From NCBI GenBank assembly GCA_963377175.1, contig CAUJNA010000592.1:108563-172562 (forward strand): a DNA stretch of 64,000 bases, in the 5' to 3' direction. The stretch comes from Effrenium voratum. Its lineage: Eukaryota > Sar > Dinophyceae > Suessiales > Symbiodiniaceae. Shown here in pieces: positions 28,088 to 37,398 of the stretch. A program made the translations under genes and the position numbers. How positions within the stretch are numbered: position 1 is the first letter of the stretch; each line of letters opens with the position of its first letter. The notes below the pieces were generated by a model. The model saw only the letters and a list, made by a program, of their open reading frames with translations. It had not been told where the DNA came from and did no database searches.

Positions 28088-28417
28088 ATGAGCGGTATTG
28101 AAATCAATAAGTATATTAATAAGAAATGCTATGACTGTTGCCACTTCAAAAAAGAAAATATGGAATTATACAAATTGAATTTACCTAATGGAATAGTAAA
28201 TAATATTATTGATTATGCTTTGGGTAAAGAAGATGAATGTACAACTTGTAGAAGATGGAGACGATATCAAAATATAATAGAAAATATGTTGGAGATTAAA
28301 AAAATAGATGAAAGAAATGTTGAAGATGCCATTTTGATATTTTTAACTGTGTATGAAAGACCACCTTATAGTTATGTTAGAGCATTTCTGAAAATCAGTA
28401 AGAAAAATATGAAATGA
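28088..28417 (+). CDS. Cys-rich LP-motif protein, family member 3
   Basis: 109 aa. KKCYDCCHFKKENMELYKLN, then LPNGIVNNIIDYALG, then CTTCRRW: CxxC, an F-box-like LP..I..I.DYAL helix, CxxC. Its stop overlaps the start of the next frame in ATGA (28414-28417). A near-identical copy lies 688 bp downstream (28776); the two differ mainly in the second cysteine loop (about 28215-28320). Confidence 0.6.
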   Translation: MSGIEINKYINKKCYDCCHFKKENMELYKLNLPNGIVNNIIDYALGKEDECTTCRRWRRYQNIIENMLEIKKIDERNVEDAILIFLTVYERPPYSYVRAFLKISKKNMK

Positions 28418-28629
28418 TTGCAGGTATATTATGGATGTTGACTAATCATAGTAGGGAAGGGTTTGATGTAAAAGAAGACATTAAAACATATATTGAAAGA
28501 AAAAAGTTTAATGTCAAAAACTCAGTTAGAGATATTAATATTATTTTTAAAATGATGCATGAAAGAGGTAAGATATATACACAATTTAATAGTCATCAAT
28601 TCAATTATTATCCTGAACTTAAACTATAA
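28414..28629 (+). CDS. hypothetical protein overlapping member 3
   Basis: 71 aa, MIAGILWMLTNHSREGFDVK then a basic region. It begins at the ATGA overlap, in a different frame from the preceding gene. It is either translated by stop-start coupling or is the C-terminal half of one frameshifted protein of about 180 aa. The copy at 29102 keeps the same overlap, but the copies are too alike for that to show selection. Confidence 0.5.
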   Translation: MIAGILWMLTNHSREGFDVKEDIKTYIERKKFNVKNSVRDINIIFKMMHERGKIYTQFNSHQFNYYPELKL

Positions 28630-28636
28630 ATTAACC

Positions 28637-28673
28637 CATAGACCTTGCGATAAAAATCATTGTAAGATTTATG
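28637..28673. terminator. degenerate gene-end stem-loop
   Basis: CATAGACCTTGCGAT...ATTGTAAGATTTATG, an imperfect version of the 27371 and 29325 stem-loops, 8 bp after the stop at 28629. Confidence 0.5.
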
Positions 28674-28727
28674 TTTTGAAATTCTGTGATTTGTTATTAA
28701 AAATAATGTTAATTAATAATTTAGTTT

Positions 28728-28775
28728 TAGGCGAAATAGACCTAAAGAAAAACACCTTATATTAATAGTGAAGAA
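28728..28775 (+). promoter_or_regulatory. conserved leader motif, copy 3
   Basis: TTAGGCGAAATAGACCTAAAG, AAAAACACCTTATATTAATA and GTGAAGAA before ATG at 28776. Part of the 688-bp tandem duplication that also carries copy 2. Confidence 0.65.
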
Positions 28776-29105
28776 ATGAACGGTATTGAAATCAATAAGT
28801 ATATTAATAAGAAATGCTATGATTGTTGCCACTTTAAAAAAGAGAATATGGAATTGTATAGGTTAAACTTACCTAATGGAATAATAAATAATATTATTGA
28901 TTATGCTTTGGGTGAAGAAGATTTATGTAAAAATTGTAAAACCTGGAAAGATAACCAAGCTACAATCAGTTGTGTGTTGAGAATAAAAGGAAGACATAAT
29001 AGAAATGTAGAAGATGACATTTTGATATTTTTAACTGTGTATGAAAGACCACCTTATAGTTATGTTAGAGCATTTCTGAAAATCAGTAAGAAAAATATGA
29101 AATGA
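28776..29105 (+). CDS. Cys-rich LP-motif protein, family member 4
   Basis: 109 aa, a tandem duplicate of the 28088 product. The first ~50 residues and the last ~35 are almost identical. The segment around LCKNCKTWKDNQATISCVLR is very different from the matching part of member 3, while keeping CxxC. The stop again overlaps the next ATG. Confidence 0.6.
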   Translation: MNGIEINKYINKKCYDCCHFKKENMELYRLNLPNGIINNIIDYALGEEDLCKNCKTWKDNQATISCVLRIKGRHNRNVEDDILIFLTVYERPPYSYVRAFLKISKKNMK

Positions 29106-29317
29106 TTGCAGGTATATTATGGATGCTGGCTTATCATAAAAGGGAAGGGTTTGATGTAAAAGAAGACATTAAAACATATATTGAAAGAAAAAAGTTTAAT
29201 GTCAAAAACTCAGTTAGAGATATTAATATTATTTTTAAAATGATGCATGAAAGAGGTAAGATATATACACAATTTAATAGTCATCAATTCAATTATTATC
29301 CTGAACTTAAACTATAA
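29102..29317 (+). CDS. hypothetical protein overlapping member 4
   Basis: 71 aa, nearly identical to the 28414 product (differences LTNHSR/LAYHKR). Its stop lies just before the inner edge of the right TIR, so it is the last gene of the element. Confidence 0.5.
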   Translation: MIAGILWMLAYHKREGFDVKEDIKTYIERKKFNVKNSVRDINIIFKMMHERGKIYTQFNSHQFNYYPELKL

Positions 29318-29318
29318 A

Positions 29319-29591
29319 TTAACACATAAACCTTACAATAAAAAACATTGTAAGATTTATGTTTTGAAATTATGGGGATTCTATATTTTGGGATTTGGGG
29401 AAAATATATTTTGGTAATTTGGGATTTTGGAAAAATATATTTTGGGATTTTAGAAAAATATATTTGGGATTTTGGGAATTTGGGATTTAGGTGGTAAAAT
29501 TGGTTGAGGTGGCGTGCCCCTGTTGGTTAATATGGTTGAAGTGGTTGACTGAGGGGATTTTATCTGAACTGGGGCATGCCCTTTGGTAGGT
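29319..29591. repeat. terminal inverted repeat, right
   Basis: About 273 bp, the reverse complement of 5200-5471 with few differences. Ends TTTGGTAGGT at 29591, followed by the GTTGG duplication. Confidence 0.93.
29325..29361. terminator. stem-loop at inner edge of right TIR
   Basis: CATAAACCTTACAAT, A-rich loop, ATTGTAAGATTTATG. It follows the stop of the last gene by 7 bp and is the TIR counterpart of 5430-5465. Confidence 0.55.
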
Positions 29592-29935
29592 GTTGGGGGG
29601 CGGCAGCCCCCCCCATGATGTTGTTTGCAGAAGTGATGATTTGAATAGGGGTGCAATCAAATCTCTGCAAAAAGTCTAAAAAAAATAGCGGGGGGGTTGG
29701 GCGGGGGGGGGGCAGCCCCCCCCCCATGATGTTCGAAGAATTGATGATTCAACTATGGGTGCAATTAATTAAAATCTAAACGTAGCGGGGGGGTTGAGGG
29801 GGGCGGCAGCCCCCCCCAAGATGTTGGAAGAAGTGATGATTCAAGTAGGGGTGCAATGATTCAAGAAAGGGTGTGATAGAATTTAAAGGCAGTGGGAGGG
29901 TTGGCGGGGGTGGCTTCCCCAATGATGTTCGAAGA
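29592..29935. repeat. host tandem repeat hosting the insertion
   Basis: Three to four degenerate units of about 90-100 bp: GGCGGCAGCCCCCCCC, ATGATGTT, GAAGTGATGATTCAA, TAGGGGTGCAAT, TCTAAA, TAGCGGGGGGGTTG. Further single units lie at 5130-5199 (left of the provirus) and 32255-32355, with a remnant near 32950-32978. The provirus sits between the GTTG end of one unit and the GGGCGGCAG start of the next. The first five bases (29592-29596) are the right copy of the target duplication. Confidence 0.85.
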
Positions 29936-30234
29936 AATGCAACATACAGACATACATGGATTACACAGATTACCTAAAATGTCGTATTTTGCAGCATTTT
30001 CTCGCGAAATTGGACGCTCGAAAAAGTGATGAGTCAAAGTGCAATTCAATCTCTGCAAGAAATCTACTAGAGGACGATTGGCCCGAAGGCATTTTTCCAC
30101 AGGCGCTCATCCAGCCGCGGAGACACCTTTTTACATTGCTGCGGCGAGCGTGTCTGCGCGTGTGTATGGTCACATGAGAGCTCCATCTCATCATCCTACT
30201 TTCCTCTCGAACTGCGCCGCGCGATTTCTCACGA

Positions 30235-30660
30235 AAGCGGTCTGCGCAAGCTGCATTGTTCCAGGCTGCTGCGCGCAAGTTGCTCTCTGCAAGCTGCTGC
30301 GCGCAAGTGCTCTGTGCAAGTTGCTCTGCGCAAGTGCTCTGAGCAAGTTGCTCTGCGCCAAGTGCTCTGCGCCAGTTGCTCCGCGCAAGCGCTTTGCGCG
30401 TGTGCTCTGCGCAAGTTGGTCTGTGCAAGTTGCTCTGCGCCTGCTCTGTGCAAGTTGCTCTGCGCAAGTGCTCTGAGCAAGTTGCTCTGCGCAAGGGCTC
30501 TGCGCCAGTTGCTCCGTGCAAGCGCTTTGCGCATGTGCTCTGTGCAAGTTGGTCTGTGCAAGTTGCTCTGCGCAAGTGCTTTGTGCAAGTGCTCTGTGCA
30601 AGTTGCTCTGCGCAAGTTGCTCTGCGCAAGTGACTCTGCGCAAGTGCTGCCGGAGCTGTG
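30235..30660. repeat. minisatellite of GCTCTGCGCAAGTT-type units
   Basis: Roughly thirty degenerate 10-15-bp units, mostly TGCTCTGCGCAAG with T/C variants. All frames are open over long distances, which gives spurious Cys/Leu- or Arg/Gln-rich reading frames. No gene. Confidence 0.9.
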
Positions 30661-30955
30661 GGAATGTACTTCGCGTACTATTTTTTGTACTAAAAAGTTG
30701 CGATTTTCCTGCCAAGCTGCGGGAGTGCGCTCTGCGTACTACGTTTGTACTTAAAGTTGCGATTTTCCAGCCGGAGCTGCGGGAGCACGCTCCGGTCTGT
30801 ACTTAAAAAGTTGCGATTTTCCAGCCGGAGCAGCAGGAGCACGCTCCACGTACTACGTTTGTACTTGAAAGTTGCGATTTTCCAGCCGGAGAGGCGGGAG
30901 CACGCTCCGCATACTACGTTTGTACTTAAAAGCTGCGATTTTCAAGCCGGAGCTG
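30660..30955. repeat. four ~65-75-bp tandem units
   Basis: Units contain GTACTT(A)AAA, GTTGCGATTTTCCAGCCGGA, GCTGCGGGAGCACGCTCCG and TACTACGTTT. Non-coding host repeat. Confidence 0.8.
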
Positions 30956-30959
30956 CCGC

Positions 30960-31040
30960 GGACCAGGGGGGAATCGAACCCGCGACCGCGGGATTGCGAA
31001 AGCAGGCGCGCGAACCACGAGACAGCTTCCAAAGGCCGTT
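30960..31040 (-). other. tRNA-like relic (possible SINE head)
   Basis: On the minus strand GGTCGCGGGTTCGATTCCC matches a tRNA T-arm / B box, and TCTCGTGGTTCGCGCGCC resembles an A box, spaced as in a tRNA. The anticodon-stem sides (CCTGC and ATCCCG) do not pair, so it is not a working tRNA. It is probably a pseudogene or the promoter part of a tRNA-derived SINE. Confidence 0.35.
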
Positions 31041-31084
31041 TCGCGAGCAAGAATATTGCACGGCGCCACAGCGAGAGCGCTTCG

Positions 31085-31500
31085 ACACGCACAATCTCCG
31101 CAGAGGGTTCGCCGAGACTAAGACAGAGGGTCGCGCGCGGCCAGCAGAAATCGTAAAGTCCTCAGTTTTTGAACCTCGACCACGCGAATCTCCGCAGAGG
31201 GTCGCGCGCGGCCAGCAGAAATCGTAAAAAGTCCTCAGTTTTTGAACCTCGACCACGCGAATCTCCGCAGAGGGTCGCGCGCGCATGCTAAAAATCGTAA
31301 AAAGTCCTCAGTTTTTGAACCTCGACCACGCGAATCTCCGCAGAGGGTCGCGCGCGCACCGCAGAAATCGTAAAAAGTCCTCAGTTTTTGAACCTCGACC
31401 ACGCGAATCTCCGCAGAGGGTCGCGCGGGCATGCTAAAAATCGTAAAAAGTCTGCAGTTTTTTGACCTCGACCACGCGAATCTCCGCAGAGGGTCGCAAT
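31085..31500. repeat. ~73-bp tandem repeat
   Basis: Five to six units carrying ACCTCGACCACGCGAATCTC, CGCAGAGGGTCGCGCGCG, and AAATCGTAAAAAGTCCTCAG. Unit starts lie near 31173, 31247, 31320, 31393 and 31466. Host satellite, no gene. Confidence 0.9.
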
Positions 31501-31592
31501 CCCGAGCGACGATCAAACTCCCGCCCCGGCGCCTTAGAAACCTAACTAACTTACATAGCTGCTAACGCCGCAGCTCTAAGCTCTACCTAACC

Positions 31593-32203
31593 TTGGTCTA
31601 TGTAACTTGGCTCTATGTAACTTGGCTCTATGTAACTTGGCTCTATGTAACTTGGCTCTATGTAACTTGGCTCTATGTAACTTGGCTCTATGTAACTTGG
31701 CTCTATGTAACTTGGCTCTATGTAACTTGGCTCTATGTAACTTGGCTCTATGGGCTCTATGTAACTTGGCTCTATGTAACTTGGCTCTATGTAACTTGGC
31801 TCTATGTAACTTGGCTCTATGTAACTTGGCTCTATGTAACTTGGCTCTATGTAACTTGGCTCTATGTAACTTGGCTCTATGTAACTTGGCTCTATGTAAC
31901 TTGGCTCTATGTAACTTGGCTCATGGAACTTGGCTCTATGTAACTTGGCTCTATGTAACTTGGCTCTATGTAACTTGGCTCTATGTAACTTGGCTCTATG
32001 TAACTTGGCTCTATGTAACTTGGCTCTATGTAACTTGGCTCTATGTAACTTGGCTCTATGTAACTTGGCTCTATGTAACTTGGCTCTATGTAACTTGGCT
32101 CTATGTAACTTGGCTCTATGTAACTTGGCTCTATGTAACTTGGCTCTATGTAACTTGGCTCTATGTAACTTGGCTCTATGTAACTTGGCTCTATGTAACT
32201 TGT
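31593..32203. repeat. 15-bp satellite, about 40 copies
   Basis: Near-perfect copies of CTATGTAACTTGGCT, interrupted by two short irregular units near 31750 and 31920. Because 15 is a multiple of three, the frames stay constant: plus frames read NLALC or VTWLY repeats and minus frames read YIEPS or HRAKL repeats without stops. No flanking coding features; treated as satellite, not a gene. Confidence 0.95.
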
Positions 32204-32369
32204 CCAAGGGCTCCGCACGGAAGAACCCTTCGCGATGCTTTCGGGAAAAAAGTAACGGGGGGGAGGCGGCAACCCCCCCCCATGATGGTTGAAGAAGAGT
32301 TAATTCAAATAGGGGTGCAATTACTCCTGCAAACAATCTAAACAGTAGCGGGTGGGTTTGCCGAAGAGG

Positions 32370-32690
32370 AACTGGGAATGCAGAGGATGCGAAAAGCCAA
32401 AAAGCCACCAAAAGCCGCATAAACCAGCAAAAAGCCGAAAAGCCCAGAAGCCCAGAAGCCGTGAAGCCAAGAAGCCGAAACACCAAGAAGCCAAGAAGCA
32501 AGCCAAGAAGCCAAGAAGCCAAGAAGCCAAAAAGCCAAGAAGCCCAGAAGCCGAGAAGCCAAGAAGCCGAAAAACCAAGAAGCCAAGAAGCCAAGAAGCC
32601 GAAAAGCCAAGAAGCCGAAGCCAAGAAGCCAAGAAGGCAAGAAGCCAAAAAGCCAAAAAGCCAAGAAGCCAAGAAGCCAAAAGCGGAAAA
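32370..32690. repeat. AAGCC minisatellite
   Basis: Degenerate 10-15-bp units of AAGAAGCC and AAGCCGAAA. Ends in an A-rich stretch (32680-32745). Encodes only low-complexity Lys/Pro or Phe/Leu frames. Confidence 0.9.
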
Positions 32691-32749
32691 AAAAGTCCTA
32701 AAAAAAAAGAAAAAAAGGTCCTAAAAAAAACAAAAAAAAACTCCAAATA

Positions 32750-35370
32750 GAACCACCATGCGACCACAAGTGTTGGTCCTTCTTTCCATTTACGAGGGTT
32801 CAGCCATACTCCATTAGTAAGGGCTTTTCGCTGGTTCATGCGGCTTTTGGCGGCTTTTGGCGGCTTTGGCTTTTCGCATCCTGAAGGCTTTTTGGCTATT
32901 GGTTTTTGGATTTGGTTTCCCGCATCATCAGCATCACCACCACCCTTTTTGAATCATCACTTCTTCGGACATCATGGGCGGGATTCCCTAACTTCAAATT
33001 GCTTCATGCCTCCGAGGAGCCTCCAAGTATTCCTGAAATGCAGCCACCAGCTCTTCATGCTCAACTGGCACCCAGCCCTGCTGGTCAGCAGGGGGCCGCG
33101 CAGCCCCTTCAGGATACAAACGAATCCCGAAAGGGTTCCCAAGGCAAGTTGAACCTCAGCTGATCAGGCGCAAAGACGCAAAGGCGCACAAGATGCCAGT
33201 CATTTCTATGCCACGGAGCGGTTGCACACCACGTCCCGGATGTCAGGCGGCGGAAGGTCCCAGAACATGGCATGCTCCACTACGCCGATGGAGACCTGAC
33301 CTGCGCTTCTGTGGTGTTATGATTTATGATTGAAGCATCACCTCTTGGAACCGTGGCAGAGCATGGGCCAAGATTGGAAAACACACAAAAAGTTGATCAG
33401 CCAATTTGCCTGGGGCAAGGGAGACTGATGACCTCCCTACTTCCCTCGCCTGCCCCGCCTTGCCAATGCTCCGGCACATGCTGTGGCCAGGTGCATCGCC
33501 GCAGCTCTGGTGCAGCGTGGGCGAACCTCGCAAGAAAAGATCAGGCCAAGTCATGAGTCATTTCAATTAGAACTTCGAGAGTGCAGCTTTCGCTGACGGG
33601 TTTGATACCCATCCTAGAAGACTCAAACATATCAGACGCCATTCAGGAGACCTACGCGAGACCTGCCCAAAGCCATGTCAAGAATCAAGAGGGTGGCACG
33701 CTTCTATTCTGGTTGGGACTGCCGCGAATTGGGCTTCAGTGCGGCTGAGCCCCGGACGTGCACTTGCTCCCCAGGCCTCAGGAAAGCACATGCCGCCCGC
33801 ACGCGCATGCTCGAAACGCCCTCTGTTGTGGCAAGCCAAGGGTTGGCAATAGTTTACACGAACATGCTTACGTCACAAAACCAAGGCCGTGCGACAAAAA
33901 GGTGCGAGGGACCTGGTAGGCTGCCAAGCAGCTGCACGGCGCCTGCACCACCACCGCCTTGCCGCCAAAGGCGAAAAAAAGGCGTGAAAGTTGCCCAGGA
34001 AGTGGACTCCCAATTTCTTGGGCCAAAGGCGACTCCTCAACTTTTGGACATGCGACCGCTGCGCGGGCTGAAAAACTGAGGCCGAGCCGCTTTGCACCGT
34101 CGGCTCTTGTACACATCGTCCGATGAATCCCAATAATCATCCCATGGCATGGCGCATCCCAGCAACCGCTGAGCAAAAGCAGAGCCAGCCTTCAACACAA
34201 GGCTGTCAATACATGGTCAATGCCATCCAATGCCTAAGGGCAAGCTGCATTGCATTCATAGCGTCTCAGCTCCAATCTCATTGTCGAGCGCTTGCCTCAG
34301 ACTCTGCTGGACGGGATTCACCATCCCTCTCTGTCCTGCAGAGTGTGCAGACTGGGACACTTGGGACTCTTGAAGGCTTCACACACTGCGCATGGTTGTG
34401 CGATGCACGGCTTCTCCCGGAAGTCGTAGACTGCGAATCCAGCCTCGCACCAAGCCCAGCCAAGGACGCCCACAAACCAGGTGGAAGAGGATGGGATCTA
34501 GGTTGCCAGCTGTGCGAACCAAGCATCCGCAGCTGCATGCATTGCTAATGCCTGGCAACAGTCATCATGGCACGCCCCAGCACCATGGCATGTTCCCCCC
34601 ACACACCCATTGAAGGCCATGCCAAAAGAAAACACATACCAGAGGAGTGCAGAGTCTTGCTGAGTCATCAGCCTCCTCCTCAACCTCTTCCTGGCGACTG
34701 CGCACTCGGCTGGGCACTCACGCCAACTCATTCCATGGGCCTCGGCTTCGGGCTCGGCCTTCTCAGCTTCTGCCTCCTCGCCAAGTCCGGACCCTCCAAA
34801 CCCTCCAGCCTTTCGGCACTTTGCCGCCTGGTTCCGGTCCCTCTTGGCAAGCGAGGCCGCCACACTCGAGCCTGCCGCGGCAAGTCAAGTGACCTTTGCC
34901 AAAGATTTGCAACCAGAGCCCTTAGTGGCTGCATTATAAGAGTTCATAATGATGATACAGTTTCATCTTCAGTTCGATGTTGGCACATGCAAGCGCCTTT
35001 GCCCGGGCGCTTCTTGCGAACGGTGCCTTGCGCGAATCGCCGCTACAAACCTCTCTGACTGGAGTCTGGAGATTGGGCTCTGGCGTTCTGGGCGCTTCTT
35101 CTTCACAAGGAAAACCTCCGAAGTGGCCTTAAGCAATCGCAGCAAGAACCAAGACTTCTTAAACCTTGGTTAGAGCAGCGCGGATTCCATCTCTTCTTCA
35201 TCGATGCCTTGCGTAGCAAACATCAAGCACGAGTGAATCTCAAGATCCATTTTGGCATTTCAATTGGTGCTGAGAGCTTGGGCAAATGCCTAAATGCATT
35301 GTCCGGAGGTCATAGCCCAAGGCCACATCCTTGCCCAAAAGCGGCACACGTCCAAGCGCTGGACAAGTGG
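32750..35370. other. host DNA without a firm gene
   Basis: Contains a short run of GGCTTTTGGC repeats (32838-32880) and a remnant of the insertion-site repeat (32940-32980). Several open frames up to ~160 codons have no motif. A minus-strand frame near 34498-34863 (EEAEAEKAEPEAEAHGMSWR) is mildly protein-like and could be an exon. Confidence 0.5.
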
Positions 35371-35374
35371 CCGG

Positions 35375-35970
35375 TCACAGCTCCCTCAGGCGAACTGGGC
35401 TTCCGGTCCCCGACTTGAAGTACACCACCTGCCCGCCCCTCACACCCATGACGCACACGCCACAAAAGCGACGGCCTAGGTGAGACCGCACCAGCACGCG
35501 ATCGTCCTCACTGTACCCGTCTCCCACAGCATTTGAAAGGCTTCCAGCTGGGGCGGCGGCGTTCTTCCCAAAATCAGAAGTTCTTGCCACCTGCAGGCTG
35601 CCCCATGGATTCAGGCCCTCTGCATGGAAGATATAACAGCTCGCTGCTGGACTGAAGCGCTGCTCAGCCCACGAAGCCGACTCTTGAAAGCACTATGTTT
35701 GTCTCCTGCTTGCATTCTCCCACCAGCTTGGGCTCATGAGCGACTCTCCCCGTCCTTCAAACGCCAAAGTGGCTGCGCACTTGAAGCCCAGACGCCTCCA
35801 CCTCGCAGGCGCCTGCACGGCCTGCGCACCTCACGTGCAGGGTGCAGCCCTCGCCCAAACTTCCTCGGGCCCCACCCGTCTTCCACATCCAGCACCACGA
35901 ACTCCTGGCTGCGTGAGTCGGCGACTTCGAGGTCGAGAAAGCTGACTGGAGGCCAGTCTTCTGCTTTCAT
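35375..35970 (-). CDS. exon-like segments, unknown host gene
   Basis: Two minus-strand stretches look coding. One, at 35970-35734, reads KAEDWPPVSFLDLEVADSRS and then QEFVVLDVEDGWGPRKFGRG. The other, at 35590-35375, reads GDGYSEDDRVLVRSHLGRRF then CGVCVMGVRGGQVVYFKSG, a beta-rich text like a small SH3/Tudor-type barrel. No family is recognised. They may belong to one multi-exon gene with introns between. Confidence 0.3.
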
Positions 35971-36603
35971 TTAGTTGCTGTTTCTGCACAAGCCCGGTGA
36001 TACTCTGGGATCACAAATCCAGGGTAGCCACTTCCTCATCACCCCGGGCATCTCTGCAGGCCACATGGGTGTCAGGTGTTTTCTTGATCTGTGGCCACGG
36101 CCGTCATGTGAGCAGGCAGGCCCACGGAGTTGAAGGGCTTGCGCCAGTACTCCGCGGCCACCTGAAGCGTCCAACTCTATCCTGGAAGTGACATGTTGGA
36201 GAAGTGCGAAGCCAAGAAAAGACCGACTTTTGTTCTGCACACTCACTCAGGGCGGGCCCACTCCAGCTGTGCTTCCATGACATGCCAAAAAAAAAAGACA
36301 TCTTGAAATACTTATTCCACATGCCTCGCATCTACGAAGAACGCCTGCATTCCTAAAAGTTGTAGTGGAGAAAAAGCGGAAACCCCCACTAAAACCCTCA
36401 AGACCTCGGAAGCCAAAGAGATGCCTGGGAACCGCCAAGCATGCGTCGCCTCCACCGAGCGCATGGAGACAGGGTCCAGCAGGCAGAGCTGGGAGGCGGC
36501 CTTGGTGCAGAGCCTTAGTGACGGGTGCGGCAAAGCCGATGCCCGAGTGAGTCATAGCCAAAACCTGGCTATAAAATTGGTCTACCCAGAACTATGTGAA
36601 GAA

Positions 36604-36978
36604 TTATGAAGGCGGCCCCGTGTTTTGATTGTGGCTCAAGTGAGCCCACATCGACCAGCGCTGCAGTTGCTCCAAGCTCCAAACTCCAAGTCCAACTGGA
36701 AAAGATGAATCCAGCAGATGATCGTTGGGGTCAGCTCCAACATGATTAAGAAAGGGCGTGATGATTTCCCCTCCCAAGAAAACTGGCTGCATCACTGAAT
36801 CCATCACCCGGGTTCCAATCACCTGGGCCCTGGCATCAATGGCGGCAGGCCACCCAATGCCTGGAGCCCGCCGGGCAGCTAAGCATGCATCACCCTTTTG
36901 GTCTTGAGCAGGCTCGCACCCGAAGTTGGCCCTTAAAACTGACTTGAGAAGAAACTCTACGGAGCCCTGCCAAGTCAC
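36604..36978 (-). CDS. exon-like segment, unknown
   Basis: A minus-strand frame with text such as GIGWPAAIDARAQVIGTRVM then FLGGEIITPFLNHVGADPND has protein-like composition but no recognised domain. Boundaries undefined. It could belong with the exon-like segments at 35375-35970 and 37399-37839 on the same strand. Confidence 0.25.
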   Translation of the reverse strand: MTWQGSVEFLLKSVLRANFGCEPAQDQKGDACLAARRAPGIGWPAAIDARAQVIGTRVMDSVMQPVFLGGEIITPFLNHVGADPNDHLLDSSFPVGLGVWSLEQLQRWSMWAHLSHNQNTGPPS

Positions 36979-37398
36979 GGACTAACTGGGACAAGCTGCC
37001 TGGGCGACTTTTCGTGGGAGGTAGACCAAGTCGTCCCGACCTGGAAGCAATCGGGCGCCCGTGCACATGTAAGAGCTGCTCGCAACTGGCAATCTCATCT
37101 GAGCTTGTCATTGTATGGGTCCCGGCAAACTGGACACACTTCGATGCATGTGGTCCGTTTGAACCGGTACCTGCACGAATTTCAACTTGGTCCTCGCAAG
37201 CTCCCATTCATGCATGTGTGTCTGAAGGGAAGCTTTGCAGGGCTTGAGACCTTTCTGCTGTAACGCGATGCTGCAGATGCGGCATGGGCAAGCTGCGGCC
37301 AGCACTTTGGCATAGCCCTTACAGGCATGGCCCTTGTGAAACCAGTTGCGGTGAACAGCGCAGCTCATGCCCGCAGTTTCAGCTGTTCAGCCCACATC

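Larger units (their letters stand above)
5200..29591. mobile_element. endogenous Polinton-like virus, 24.4 kb
   Basis: The boundaries are TIRs beginning ACCTACCAAAGG and ending with its complement, flanked by a 5-bp duplication. The interior is strikingly AT-rich against GC-rich surroundings. Gene content matches the Polinton / Polinton-like virus group: rve integrase, PolB-like polymerase, FtsK/HerA-type packaging ATPase, double jelly-roll capsid protein and a penton-like minor capsid protein, plus accessory methyltransferase, GIY-YIG remnant, lipase-like protein and fibre. Genes lie in blocks: minus strand 5708-8447, ATPase plus, minus 9485-17370, then plus 17524-29317 except one small minus gene. 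The capsid gene is cut and several genes are frameshifted, so this copy is probably not replication-competent as sequenced. Confidence 0.93.

Noticed and set aside
30191..30715. Long Arg/Gln/Cys-rich frames on both strands
   Set aside because: Produced by a 10-15-bp minisatellite; all frames are equally open.
30960..31040. Functional tRNA gene
   Set aside because: The anticodon stem does not pair; only A-box and B-box-like parts remain.
31085..32203. Possible CRISPR-like array
   Set aside because: The units are contiguous tandem repeats with no unique spacers, and the genome is eukaryotic.
31587..32672. A 361-codon minus-strand frame and several plus frames
   Set aside because: They are translations of the 15-bp satellite and the AAGCC minisatellite, with no start context or domain.
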